Made by a program: the position numbers and the translations under genes. Below the pieces are notes generated by a model. It made no database searches and was not told where the DNA came from. It worked only from the letters and a program-made list of their open reading frames with translations. DNA of 64,000 bases. Origin: Scytalidium lignicola. Taxonomy: Eukaryota; Ascomycota; Leotiomycetes. Shown here piece by piece: positions 48,840 to 61,802 of the stretch (position 1 is the stretch's first letter; each line of letters starts with the position of its first letter). Location of the stretch: assembly GCA_002812745.2 (NCBI GenBank), contig NCSJ02000061.1, positions 1 to 64,000 on the forward strand, written 5' to 3'.

Positions 48840-49174
48840 ACAAATATTACAACTGCAATTAAGCTAGTTCTTAAAAGCTTTTATAAATACAAATATAAGT
48901 TTTATTATTATTATAAAGATTCTTATACTAGTTTAGTAAAAGTAAAAGAAAGTACTCTTGAAAGTTAGTATTTTAAATTAGATAAGACAATTGAAAAATA
49001 AATTATAGCTTAAGATAATAATAATAATAATAATATTACAAATGAAGTACTTAATCTCTTTGCTTACTTAGCTTAATCAAATATCACTGAACATTAATTA
49101 CTACTCTTATAAGCTGGTCAGGTCAGATAAAAGAAAAGAAATATCTATACTCTTCTTGATGCAATAGCGTTAAT
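48840..49174 (+). repeat. Tandem duplication, unit 2 (inside the sulfurase relic)
   Basis: Mirror situation of unit 1: heavily A/T-converted next to the junction and nearly normal at its outer (3') end, where coding sequence resumes (LDAIALISTSQLDLS). 335 is not a multiple of three, so the duplication alone breaks the frame. Confidence 0.88.
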
Positions 49175-51145
49175 ATCAACATCTCAGCTAGATCTGAGTA
49201 ATTCTGATGAAGTTCCTGATTTCACAGTACTCAGCTTTTATAAGATATTTGGATTTCCAGACTTAGGAGCACTGATAGTACGCAAGTCTTCTGGCCATAT
49301 CCTAACGAAACGTGAATATTTCGGTGGAGGTACGGTCGACATGGTCTCATGCATACAGGAGCAATGGCACATGTCAAAAGATCAGTATATTCACGAGCAA
49401 TTTGGAGGATGGAACATTGCCGATACATAACATCCTAGCACTTGATAACGCCATAGATGTACACCAGCGCATCTACGGGTCCATGGAGAGGATAGCAAAG
49501 CATTTATTTTACCTTACTAGAGAGTTATATCGAGGCCTGTCTTCACTCCGACACAGCAACGGTCGACCAGTTTGTACGATCTACACAGAATCAGTACATC
49601 CGTACAGTGATCTAAGACTCCGAGGCCCGGTCATTGCGTTCAATATCCAAAGCAGCGATGGTACTTGGGTGGCCAACTCTGAAGTTGAAAAATTAGCGTC
49701 AATTAAGAATAATCATCTTCGGACTGGAGGAGTCTGCAAACCTGGTGGGATTGCTTATCACTTAGATCTTAACCCATGGGAAATGAAGAGAAACTTTTCA
49801 GCCGGTCAACGTTGTGGCAGTGATAANTGAAGGGGTGGGGGAGAAACCAACGGGAATTATACGTGTTAGTTTAGGGGCAATGGGCAATAAAAAAGATGCC
49901 ACGATATTCGTAGACTTTATTAAAGAGTTCTTTGCGGAACAGACAGGGTGGCATGATCTTAGCTTCACTGCGTCTCATGTTTCAAACCGGACTGGATTAT
50001 ACGTTGAAAGCCTCACGATATATCCTATCAAAAGCTGTGGTGGTTGGTCAATCACGGCAAACACCTTGTGGGAGGTGAAAAAAGAAGGATTGGCCTGGGA
50101 TAGAGAATGTGTTCTAGTCCATTCAGGTACTGGGAAGGCATTGAGCCAAAAATATACTCCAATATGGCACTACTAAAATCAGAAATTGACCTTAAAGAGG
50201 GGTTGCTACGGATCAAATATCACAACAGGCAGGAGAAGGATATTGCCCAAATATCAGTACCTTTGTTCTCAAGTTCTCAAAATGTCAAAAGCCGGCCATT
50301 AAATGTCTGCACCGAGAACATTGAAGCTTATCCTTACACTTCTTACCATATCACTGACTTCTTCATCACCGCTCTTGGTGTTCCCTGCCGACTAACCCGC
50401 TTTCCAGCAGGAGGTTCCGGTCTTAGTCAACGCCACTCCAAAGCCCACCTTCAACAACACCAACTCAAGTCACAGCCACAGACAAAAGAACACTCACGGC
50501 TACCTCAAGAACTGCCATCCACGCCACCTCCATCACCACTATCCTCTTCATCAAACCTCGCACCTCGGTCGATCCTCCTATCAAACGAAAGTCCCATCCT
50601 CTGCATCACTCGCGCCTCCATTGACTTCCTAAACTCCCAAATAACCCAGAAAGTCGGGAAAGCCGCACAACTTTCTGTATTCCGTGCAAACATCATAATT
50701 GGCTCCTCCTCTCCAGCACTTTCAATCCCGTACATCGAAGATACATGGACCTACCTTCGTACAGGCGAATCTGGACATGTATTCGAGATGCTGGGGAGTT
50801 GCCGTCGGTGCTCGATGGTGTATGTGGATCAGGACACAGTAGAACGAAATGAGGAACCCTTTGTTACATTGGTGAAGACGAGGAGATTTGATAAAGTATT
50901 TTTGGGAAACATATGTGTCATGTGCCCTCATCGCCATTATTGAAGGGAAGGAGAAGGTGTATATAAGGGTCGGGGATATGATAAAGGCTTCTGCGGCATA
51001 AAAGGTAGGAATGAGGAACAGAAAATGCGCTGTATGGATCGGCTAATGGAATAAGCAGAAATTAGGCAAAGTATCCATTATTTAACCTGGCTTGAAACTC
51101 GTAAATCGACTCGAAATTATCTATTCAGCCTGCGTATATTTACAA

Positions 51146-51641
51146 TCAGGCCTCGATATACCGCAAACCAATACATATTGGCCTCCAACTCTTCCTCAGA
51201 TACGTCTTTTCAAGATCGTAAGTCATCAGTAATGATGAAATAACTTTGGATATCTCCTTCGAGCTGGTATTCCTTCATGTGCGAGTATAAGACCCTCCAC
51301 CAATCTTTGAAAATGCCTCAAGTTAGTGTCAAATTTCAAAAGGAGAGTTTTGGAACACTTACAGCAAAGAACGTCCGCTTTATAGCTTTCAATTTCCCTT
51401 CATCGACCTTAAGCAACCTCTCAGGCCTGAATTTATCCGCATCTTTGCCAAAGATCTTCTCATCACGATGGATAACCCAAGTGTTGATGCCCACAATAGT
51501 TTCGATCAGAATATTTCTATTGGAGATCACATCACCGCACTTAGAGATCTCATGTTCAATAGGGAACGAGGCCGAAGGGTGATATCTCATCGCTTCCTTA
51601 AGAACCGGTTTGAAGATAAGGGCACAGGTTGTCAAATCCAA
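51146..51641 (-). pseudogene. Cytochrome P450 C-terminal relic
   Basis: Minus strand 51641-51357 encodes the K-helix ExxR (PVLKEAMRYHPSASFPIEH), TIVGINTWVIHRDEKIFG and the PERF-like DADKFRPERLL. After a likely intron (GTAAGT...CTTGAG) the heme region reads GGGSYTRT, then a stop, where the family has GGGSRTCIG, followed by ISKVISSLLMTYDLEKT. The heme-ligand cysteine is therefore gone and a TGA interrupts the segment. The N-terminal two thirds of a P450 are absent. It is a non-functional fragment. Confidence 0.8.
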
Positions 51642-52350
51642 CTAGTCCGGCCATTCAGTTTGTGTTCTTATTGGTGCATTCCGGTACAGTCAATGCCGGT
51701 ACCCGTGTCTCCTAAAAGGAGACTATGTTTCCAGATGCAACATTGTTTGTGGCGTCGTTGAACCCACCATCACGCTCGTCTCCGCATCTCCGCGTTTTTC
51801 CCGCATTTCCACGCGTATATCGGGTTTCGAATCTGAACGAGACGGATCAATTCATCGTGTATGTATATACCTAAAGTTATTCCTATGTTTTATTGGCATC
51901 ATGAGCATTGCTAATTTGTGGAGGATGTAGTTATTGGTGTGATTTAATGCAGGAATTCTATGGTCATTCTACTTTTCTTAACCATATACGCGACCGAACT
52001 ACCGCAATGGTCGAAATACGTAACTCTTAATTATGCCTTGCCGACAGATTGTCTACATCTCCGGCTATATCTTTTTCCCGATATTCCAAAATACTCCAAT
52101 CCCTATCCTCCAGCAGTTATTCTCTCCCCGCAATATCCGCGGCTTATGCATAAGTAGTCCATATATTTAATGCGTAGTAGGCGATATATAACCCCCCATT
52201 TCAGATGCGAAGTGAAAGACAAAAGAAGGGATTCCTAACTACTACATTTTCTTTTCCTCGTAGAACTTGACAATCGGAAGCTTCAACGGATACCAAAAAG
52301 GCATCGATTAGATAGTGTGGCCCTGAACCCGAACGCAGTGTAAATCAATC
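51642..52350. other. Intergenic region, nothing recognised
   Basis: 709 bp between the P450 relic and the SnoaL-like gene. The small plus-strand frames here have no family likeness. Confidence 0.45.
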
Positions 52351-53208
52351 ATGGTCGATCTACACTCTCTTCCCGAAGGCTCCCGCCCAAATCAAACTGT
52401 GCGAAACAATGGGCCAGAAAACTTAGTGTGGGAGAGATACAAACTACGTGAACTGGCTGAAGGTTGGCCATGCTATCGGTATGTGTAATCATCTTACAAG
52501 GCAACTTTACCTGAAAGCCTCTACATCTCCATCAAATTGCAACTGAAGTCAATGGATACTACTCAATCATTTACCTATATGGTCCAGCCAAACTAACATT
52601 GGGGGGGGGGTCTCGTCCCTCGAAACAGCGACTCTTGTGAATGGGAAAACCTCGCCTCAATCTTCCACTCTGATGCCTACATTTATACAACCTGGACCGG
52701 CCGTACACACTTCCAAGATTTCATCGCAGCGTCAAAACGCGGTATGGATAACGGCGCATTTATCATGCACCGGATTCACGGCAGCACGACCGATATCAAC
52801 ACCAATGCCACGCGGGCTGTTACAAAGATGAAAGCAAGCATCACGCAGCGTTTTGATCTTAATGGTGTTGAGGTTGATGCCGAATCGGATTGTAGATTCT
52901 GCTTCTTCTGGGATCGCGACCTGACGACAGGGGATTGGGGAGCGAGGTTTGTGAGGCATTGGTATGAGAAGGATAAGCTTATTCCTGTGGATCCGAGGAA
53001 GGTACCGGTTTTGGATGATGAGAGGTTGAAGACTTACCCTGTAGGGTATCGGTATCTAGCGTATTGCCAAGAGACTGTTATGGGTGTCAAGGTGAAACTT
53101 GATATGCCGGGTCATCGGCGAGAAGGGAGTAATGTTTGTGGGAAAGCGCATGATCAGTTATATTGGCAATGTAAGCAGTGGGTTGATGGGGAGAAGATAG
53201 AGGTATAA
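52351..53208 (+). CDS. SnoaL-like (NTF2-fold) domain protein
   Basis: Two exons (52351-52478 and 52629-53208) joined across a 150-nt intron give 235 residues. The sequence contains [17 protein letters not shown], then [22 protein letters not shown] and [19 protein letters not shown], the pattern of fungal SnoaL-like proteins with the NTF2-like cone fold. Members include polyketide cyclases and many proteins of unknown substrate. Residues after about 150 ([20 protein letters not shown]) are also typical of the fungal group. There is no signal peptide. A run of ten G lies in the intron near 52602-52611. Function is not assigned; a link to the neighbouring catabolic genes is possible but unsupported. 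Confidence 0.8.
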
Positions 53209-53646
53209 AGTTGATGCAAATTATCATAGATTAAAAACCCTGCTTATAACATTTATTACTTTGGTGCAAATAGCCTCCTACCTATCCCACTCTGACTAAT
53301 GATCAATGATATCTGTAAGTTAGTTAGCTATAGCTTATAAGTCACGCTTATAATTATCTAATTAATTCAAGAATTAGTGAATGTATTCTAATGAATCTCG
53401 AGTCTCGAGATATTATTGGAAATTGCAGTTAATAGTAAGATTTAAATTTAATATACTCTAGATTTTATCATATATTATGATTTAATTTTCAAACCTTCAG
53501 GTAAGAATTATCGCAGTGAATATTAAAATATCACATACTTAATCCTCAAATTAAATAGTAGCGTTGAATATCTGCTGGTAATATAGATTTAAAAGGTTTT
53601 ATATCATACCCAGAATTTAACAAGCAGTTAACTATCTCTCAAACAG
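53209..53646. other. AT-rich gap before the regulator relic
   Basis: About 440 bp of A/T-rich sequence with no frame. The missing first exon of the downstream zinc-cluster gene is not found here. Confidence 0.5.
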
Positions 53647-55240
53647 TGCGATGAAGCCCAGCCAATTTGTGGTCGTTGTCTTAGGCTTGGCCGTGAATGC
53701 GAGCATCCAGGAAGATACCAATTCTTGGACGAGAAGCTGAGGTTTGGTCTGTCCTCAGATCTGCAGTACGTCAAGAACGAGGTTGAACGTATTCTCCACC
53801 GGAAATTATCGGGGTGGAATGGAGCAGAAATTTCAACTGGTCTCACCGTTCACCGTTCACCCACGGCGTTACCGGAGCAGTCATCGCTAGAACAATCATT
53901 GCAACAATTTCCAAAACCATCGCTGCGTGGTACCTCACCATTGCTCATCTCACCGAGTCTGCGCGAGCCAGAGGGGCTTGTATTTGCACTGACGAATGCC
54001 CTGAAAATTGGATCTAGGGGGCATCAGCTGTAGATTCTGGGGGATTTCTTATGTGACATTCCATCTCGCCTTGGTCACAACCCAGCTCGAGATGCAGCTA
54101 TGGTGTGTCTCCTGCAGAGTCAAGCTCATTTACTTGGTGTCTCGCCCACTTATTTGTCTTGTCCCGCATCAAAAATTCCGCAGCCGAGTTTGGAGTACAT
54201 CAGAGCGTTGCGGATTTTGCAAAATGTGATTGAACATCCATCGCTGGGAAGGTCATCCGAGACACTGTGCGCAACAATTCTTATGAGTTACTATGAAGTG
54301 AATTTTGAATAGCGTAAACTCTCTACCCTGTTCTAACCAATTCAAAGATGATGGTTGAAAAAAAGCGTGTTTCTCAGTATATAGCGCATGCCGGAGCTGC
54401 AACGGAACTGATCAAAGTTCGCGGTCCTAAGGCTGTGTGTACTGCTTTTGAGACTAGTCTCCTACGTTCTCAATACGGCCGAATTGTGAATGTGCTCTTA
54501 CTTAAGGTATACTGTTCTCAGGTTTACGATAATTTTAGATATTAGAAGCATTCCTTCGGAGGGAAGAATGCTTCTTGGGCCATCATGGTTGGCGAGACAT
54601 CCACTTTGAGGGCATCCAGAAATTCGGATCCACAATGTTAAACCGACTCCTCCTAATCTTCTGCCGTATACCGTCACTCGTTAAAAATGTGTGGGGCTAG
54701 CATGCTGGTTCCACTCTCCTTACTATAGATCAACTCACGGAATATAGAAAGTCACTGCAACGTGAACTTAGTTCCATTTCGACTGCAGCTCTAGTAGAGC
54801 GAGCCCCGAACGACGGTCTCGTTTTCGAGAAGATCCCGTCCTCGGCAGATGACAACATATATCCAGGGTCCCTTCATTTTTGTACTGCACAAGGTGCTAT
54901 CTTCCATACATGGCGCTGGACCGCGTCCCTGATCGTCAATCTCTGCATGGCTAATCTTCTCCGTGAGGACACACTACGACTAGAGATCGTTAATGTATCG
55001 CAACATATCTGCATGTCTTATGAATACGCAGTTACGTTAAAACCTTTAGGGGCTCAATTCCTTCAATTGCCGCTTATTGTCACCTACTTTGTGAGCAGCG
55101 AAGAGGTCAAACATTAGATCCTGCGGAAGATCAACTTGCTTGTAGAAGAGATGCACATTTTCTTTGAAAGGGACTATCTTGAGACCATAGCAGCTATAGT
55201 AGTAGGGAATTTAAATTGAAGGGATTTCCCATTAGTAAAA
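53647..55240 (+). pseudogene. Zn2Cys6 transcription factor relic
   Basis: At 53647, right after an acceptor-like CAAACAG, the frame reads CDEAQPICGRCLRLGRECEH, the second half of a Zn2Cys6 cluster; the first half is not found upstream. Downstream pieces in shifting frames match the fungal-specific regulator body: LGHNPARDAAMVCLLQSQAHL, SLEYIRALRILQNVIEHPSL and ETLCATILMSYYEV, then IAHAGAATELIKVRGPKAVCTAFE, and a late AAIVVGNL-like tail after a TAG near 55115. With no DNA-binding half and several interruptions it is taken as a pseudogene, although some breaks could be introns I have not modelled. Confidence 0.7.
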
Positions 55241-55412
55241 GGGAAAGTAAAGCAGGCATCCATTAAACTATGGTCTAGAACGAGAACCTTCCAAATAATA
55301 ATCTCAGACGGGCCATCTTGCAGAAGACTATTTCAAACAGGTCAGAGCTATAGTACCTTGCAGATGGTATGCAGGCAAGAGACCACAATTGCATCCCGCC
55401 ATCCAATTATCC

Positions 55413-57064
55413 TCAGTACATACCGAGCCACTCCTTGATTGATTGCAGCTGTACTTCTCTTGCCTTGAAAGTAACATCATCGTTAGCGCATATCCCCTTC
55501 CAAAATGAGAGATGGGTTCCAAAACTTACATGAATGACAGTAGGGCTATCCCCTGGATAACTTGCGATACTCTCTTCTCCGTGTGCCGCCAGGTTGGTAA
55601 ACATCCACCGAGACGCATTGCGGTCTTGCGTCAGCGGTAACGGTTCAATTCCAACACCTGTGGTAGGGTCGAACTCGTTGTATGTGAATAGGATTCGCTT
55701 TGCATCGATTAAGTCGGCGCGAGAAAAATGATATTTTGCTTCAAGATATTCTTGTGTTGGGGGAACGATGTTGAACTTGGTCTCGCAGGTTGTTGGGTCA
55801 GATTCGGTCTGAATAGAGGTAGGCACGAAGATAGTTCCATCCGGGATCTCGTTGGAGCTCAACGGGAGATATTTGCAAACAAGATAGTTGAATGGCTCCA
55901 ATTCAAGGGTTGGATTATCCGATTGGGTGATGCTAAAGGGAACGCAAGGGTAGATCGAGGGTGGATAATATACATTTAACGTTGCGTTGACGATCTGGAC
56001 TGGGTCATCGAGATTCAGGATGATGTTGACCAACTTCTGAGCGGTAGCTCTGACGGGATTGGCTACTGGGTTGTTGTAACCCCCTTGCGGGATCAGATAT
56101 GTTGCAGTATTGATAAAAGCCATTAGCGAGTTGAGGTCGGCTTTCGTTCCGGGAACAGAACAGAGGTTGAAGTCTTTTCCGATACTAATTATATTGGTCG
56201 CTTTTCAACCAATGTCAGTTTAAACTACAGAGAGTAGGGCATCCATTGAAATACTTGATTCAAATCGCTTCTTGAGCACATCGAAAGCGTTTTTCATTTT
56301 GCTAGCCGCGGTTGCGGACAAGTCCCAGTAAATTTTATCCACCTTGATAATCAGTCAGCACGATTCCCGACCTTCATGTGTTGCCTATGCTCACCCATCT
56401 GAACCAATTGTATCGGTGAGGATTCTGATAATTTGCGCCAATTGAGCGCAGCGGGGCGGCCCATGGCACAGCTCCAAAGAAGACATCTGGATAATTAATC
56501 TTGGTCACGGTAGTGAGAAAGCCAGCGTACGAACCCCCAGTTATGATAACACTGCTATTTTGTGCACCTGGGACTGTATCTTTTATGTGTTCTACGAAAG
56601 TGACGGCATCTAGCATGACATTTTCGAGGGTCAAGGTCGTGTACTTCTCAATAGGGTTAGAGGCATTTGATGGGAGACTGAGACCGAAGAAGCGATGTTC
56701 GAGAGTTATAGCCATAGCCCCGAGTTGTGCCGCCCATTCGGGAAGTATAAGGTCCTCCTAAGACAAAATTAAACTTCGTCAAGCTTTGGGACGGTTTCAA
56801 ACCTACCAAGCACGCAAAAATAGCCGTTTCTGCTTGTTGATAGTACAAAATCGGCCCCCCTGGCATGAAATTGGTGGAATTCACCTGGTATCGTTGCAGA
56901 AAAGTTCCATTGCCACTCGAGTTTCCGTGATCTATCAACTGAGGAAAGAACTGGGTCGAACAATTAGAACTGGTAGTAATCTGGGTATTGACGGTCGTCG
57001 TGAATGACAACGCTATCCAAAAGGCAGCGAGAAACCAGGAGATTTGGCCCAAAGGAACAGTCAT
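55413..57064 (-). CDS. Secreted serine peptidase of family S28
   Basis: Five exons (57064-56807, 56757-56395, 56342-56255, 56200-55530, 55463-55413) give 476 residues. A signal peptide (WFLAAFWIALSFTTTVNT) is followed by FPQLIDHGN, PEWAAQLGAMAITLEHRFFG and the nucleophile motif IITGGSYAGFL. Asp in FTYNEFDPTTGVG and His in NLAAHGEES complete the Ser-Asp-His triad. Family S28 holds lysosomal Pro-X carboxypeptidase, DPP II and fungal secreted prolyl peptidases; which activity this one has cannot be told. Several N-x-S/T sites suggest glycosylation. The last intron (55529-55464, 66 nt) is in frame and stop-free, so unspliced translation would add 22 residues. It is intact by this model. Confidence 0.87.
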
Positions 57065-57959
57065 CCTGTAGTTTGATAGTGAAGGGAGAAGAAGAGCGTC
57101 CTCTTAATAGCGATGTGTTTGTTATTGAAGTGATGTCGAGTGATATACAAGAGAGTTGACCCTCACTTTTATATCTTGCTCTCTTCGCCTTACTAACTAT
57201 TGTCCACGTTGTTCGCAAGAGCCATAATCGCGAGCAGGACCCAAATAGGGAGCGAATGGCTCTGATCCTGGAGCATAATTACGCGCGGTAGAATATGGGA
57301 ACTTTGCGAGGTGGTCGTGTTGATCCTCTTGCCCGCATTGGGAAAGACTGCGGCGACACAGGAGGTGATTCTCTTAGCGATCCAATTATCTCAACAATAT
57401 GCAGATTTCAACACACGTGTAGTCTTCCGTATTCCCAATTCCCAAAATAAAATAAAAGCTTTACAGTTCAGCCCTGCGTACGTTGTAACCTCAGATACGA
57501 GCGCCCCGAACATGACTCAGCTATCCGTGAAAAGCAATGACCTACCGGGATTCGGTTTCGACTCCTATCTAGCCTACACGTGTATTAGAAGCCGGCTTCG
57601 GTTAACTTAGACTAGAGAGGCTAAAATTAGCCGCGGACCCCCATTACCTCGGGGCGTGGCAGGCACTTCATAGTCACCCAAGACCCAAGCTTTAATTACA
57701 TTTTAAACAAAAGGGATGAACACAAGTAAAATGACAAAGTGCCCACAAGAAGGCTAATGAGGAGAGGTGAAGTTGAGATGAAGCGAAGGTGAGCAGAGCG
57801 ACGAGTGGTTACGTGCGCCATAACTTATGCACATGCAAAAAAGAGGTGGGGAGACGCGAAATAGAAAGTATAAATATTATCATTGTCCCCCGTTGTGCTA
57901 CAGAGTACTCCGCATTGCATCTCATTTACACCAGGGGTGTATTTCGGTATCACAACGCC
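57065..57959. other. Intergenic region, nothing recognised
   Basis: About 895 bp between outward-facing genes (S28 peptidase promoter on the left, 2EXR gene on the right). A 99-codon frame at 57311-57610 has no family likeness. Confidence 0.45.
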
Positions 57960-59145
57960 ATGTCCACGCAAGAGACGCTATCACCTCTGCCACCATCGCA
58001 CTTTCACCTCTTTAGTCGGCTCCCTTTTGAACTAAGGCGATGTGTTTGGAAACTATGCTATCCGCATCGCGTCATCGACATTGATCTAACGCTAGGTCAA
58101 ATAGACTTGAAAACAGCTTGCTAAGGTGTAGAAATGACAAGTATCCTGAATTCACGTCCACCCATTATCACTCGAGTATGTCGTGAATCGCGCGCAGTAT
58201 TCTTTGAGCGGGATTCGGACTTTGACGAGGAGAAGTATAAAAGTTGGTGGTCTTGGGCTCCTGGAGAATCCATCGGTTTCGGTTATTTTGTTGATAATCT
58301 GGCTGGATTTAACCCCCATATTGATATTATCAATTTAAACGTAAGAATCTGTGATTTTCTATAATGTGACTTCCATTTTCAAGATATATCGAGAAATAAG
58401 TATATTCTAATTTCCTTTCGTTTAGTGGAATCAAGATCTTGAGTATAACGTGTGGAATAATACTAGTAATCTAGTTCCTGTATTTCTCGACGTAGCAGCT
58501 TAGAGCAAAGGAGCATCTATCACATCTGAGTTAGTATGGGGATCTGACATTAATTTACAAGCTCCATATTATCCATCTTTCAAGAAAGAAAACACAAAAC
58601 TTTTTGAGATGTTAGATTCCAGAAAAGATTATTTTGTTGTTCTAAAGATGATCAGTCTCCACGTTAATATGGAGAACGTCTTAGCAAGTGGCCTTTTTGG
58701 ACGGCTAGGGGAGGAACGTGTTGTACTTGTACATACAACAGATGAAGAAACAATACGGAAATATTACAATTTGTGGGTATCTGGACCAAAGGAAGACCAA
58801 GAACCTGAAAGATTTTTCGATGAAGTCTTGAAATCTAGATCTTATTCTAAAGAAGTAGAAAAGTGGAAATACGAGCTTGATGTGTATTGGCTACGTTTTA
58901 AGTGCCATCAAGCAGTTCAGAACAATATTGTTAAAAAAGAAAGTTTGGAGGAAATCTGGTATACGACTGATATATCTTCTTTCGTGGAGATCCGAAAAAA
59001 GTTTGAGACAGGTCCTGGTGCAAACTGGAGTGGTCTCTTTGATGAAGATCACCCCTTTTCGAGGAAAGTGCGGGATGATATGCCTAGATTTTCTCCAGTA
59101 ATTATGTTTCGTCTCTGTGAGATGAAGTGTTACCAAGAAAATTAA
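57960..59145 (+). pseudogene. 2EXR-domain protein gene with two in-frame stops
   Basis: From ATG 57960 the N-terminus shows the 2EXR signature: FHLFSRLPFELRRCVWKL, then ITRVCRESRAVFF. One frame runs through TAA at 58122-58124; after a canonical intron (GTAAGA at 58339 to CGTTTAG at 58425) it continues through TAG at 58501-58503 to the stop at 59145. Both stops are single C-to-T changes from Gln codons. The rest of the protein (about 390 residues in all) looks undamaged, so inactivation is recent, or the stops are tolerated or mis-sequenced. 2EXR proteins are numerous in fungi and of unknown function, some next to heterokaryon-incompatibility genes. Confidence 0.75.
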
Positions 59146-59550
59146 TAAGGAGTTTATTGAGAATGTAGTTTTAAACCGGGGGTAAAGACTAACTAGACAT
59201 GCGCTTCTAGGGCATTTAGTATAGATTTCCTCTTCCAGATTCTAGTCCGCAGATAGATTAGTTTAAGTAGAAGGAAATAGTTTGAATATAACTCTATATT
59301 CTAGCAGCTGAAATAATAGTATACGTTGATACTAGTAGAGGCATAGCGATTGTTGCTAATAAATCCTTGATGCCGCCTTCAAATAGGTTTAAGACAGATT
59401 TCCTAAATTCTCTCGTGAACTGTACTGTACTTAACAAATAGAGGCTTCCACACAGGCCGTGCTCTACCAAGTCCCTCTCACCTGTCAGTGCTACCATTAC
59501 TAGGCGTGATTGGAAAGTTAATGGAGGCGGGTGGGAAGACTGCCATTCTC
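59146..59550. other. Intergenic region, nothing recognised
   Basis: About 405 bp between convergent pseudogenes. There is no open frame of note. Confidence 0.45.
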
Positions 59551-60305
<755 letters not shown>

Positions 60306-61802
60306 GATAATTATGATGGTACTATACTGTAGTGTTTGAATGAGTCAATGCTGTTGTTGATTGAACGGTTGAGCAGTGGATATCGGCGACTCAGTCTGGC
60401 TTTATGCATCCATGTGGAAGGTGGATTTTCAGCCTAAGAGCTCATAACTAGGATCTCGACGCTCAGGACATAGTATGACCATCCTTTGAGCCGTGCAGCG
60501 CTTCAAAGCTCCATATCTTGTTGATTAATAATGCTGTAGAGATCTATCTGGACAAGCTGACAAGCTTAAAAAAAGATGCACTGGTCAGCATTTCATGGAC
60601 CCTTGCCTTCTCCCAGTCGATGCGGACGCCCCACTTGGACGAAACCTGCCTCAATTTACCCGCTTCTGACCGACCTTGCCTAGGATCTTTTCTAACTGCT
60701 GGTTGAGCATGAGGCCGAGTATGGGAACTGGAGATCGTCTTTCTCCCGATAAAATTGTTTAGCTAGGCTTACCTCGGAACGTAATCAAGTATGGCTGCTC
60801 AGTTCTGCTATAATTCCGATTTATCCTTTGTATTTTGAAGGGAGAAGAAATGATCTGACTGGGCACAGCTGCCAATGCTCGTTCCCCTGGATTAGCGTAC
60901 GGGTGGCTATAAGTTAAAACCTTAATTGTAACATTAAGATGACTCCGTAACTCTTGCGACCCTTGCAAGAGTACATTACTCAGGCCCTGCCTCCATTGCC
61001 CCGATTCCCTCATTTAGCCTGATGGCGGCAGGTCATTGAATAGATGTCTCCCTGAGCCCGGCACCTGAAGTCGGCTGCACTTTGGCTAAAAGCCCGACCT
61101 TTGCTGGGGTCTTCTCTGTATAGCGACGTAATCTATCTCATTTGTGAAACTCTAGTGTCTCGGGTGTACTCCATTCCAACTAGACATAATGCAAGCTGCT
61201 GGGAGTGCGAATGGGTGTTTTAGTAAGTCCTTATTCTGGGAGTGGAATAGCAAGCTGGGATCCCCAGAGGTCTCTAATAGTAAGGGACATGCGAAGGCCT
61301 AGTATAGTACTGTATATTACTCCTGTGGGACTTTGATTTAATTTCGGGAATATCGTGGGGACCCCGCACGTAGGCTTTTTAACCGCGCACGATCTTCCCG
61401 CGACCTTGATTCAAACACGCTGAGCAAGACACCTAGATTAATGCATCCATTTAGACCATGTCCCTTAGATATGCACAGCGCATGGATCCGAGCTCTAATT
61501 CCAAGTCATTCTCACTTCCCTGATCGCAGTTGATTCAGCAGAGAGACTAGATCATCCTCAAAGGTGATTCCGCTCTGCCCTTAGTGAAGATCGTCTATAC
61601 AACATCGATCGGCATTGAAGCTGTCTAAACTTCTCCTACATTTCAGGCTTAAATGGTAATAACCCTGCCGCTGCTCCGACCGATAATGCTATAACGGTGA
61701 GCATTATTTCTGAAAGTAGGTATTTAAACGCCTTTTCATATCCCCTCCGTATCTATGTTGTCCTGGAGAACTCCACACATACCTCACTCGCCAAATTCCA
61801 AA
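60306..61802. other. Intergenic region, no gene recognised
   Basis: About 1.5 kb of ordinary composition between the xylanase relic and the esterase gene. Short frames near 60518 and 61013 match nothing I know. It presumably holds the promoter of the esterase gene, with TATTTAAA near 61720. Confidence 0.45.

Larger units (their letters stand above)
48157..50943 (+). pseudogene. hxB: Molybdenum cofactor sulfurase relic (NifS-like plus MOSC domains)
   Basis: Starts MSNNDHFYNDNINAI at 48157. A 66-nt intron (48230-48295) with a GC donor (G|GCATGT) leads to VIHLDHAGTTVYAKSL, the diagnostic N-terminus. Then come YGNPHSSSASS, DLVFVANATVTIKLV, the PLP-lysine region LSFYKIFGFPDLGALIVRK, LPIHNILALDNA, and a MOSC domain (ESLTIYPIKSCGGWSI, MLGSCRRCSMVYVDQ, EPFVTLVKTRR) to 50943. 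Such enzymes convert desulfo to sulfurated Moco, which xanthine dehydrogenase-type hydroxylases require. Lesions: a 335-bp internal tandem duplication (48505-49174) with several stops, an extra G near 49404 and a lost A in an A run near 50150. The N at 49827 is probably a surplus base. A working copy elsewhere must be assumed if the hxnS-like enzyme is active. Confidence 0.88.

Noticed and set aside
49827..49827. Frameshift at the N in the sulfurase relic counted as a true lesion
   Set aside because: Dropping the N restores the frame (DNEGVGEKPTG), so it is more likely a surplus base; the duplication and other indels still break the gene.
57311..57610. 99-codon frame between the S28 peptidase and 2EXR genes
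   Set aside because: No domain, signal peptide or codon pattern to support it.
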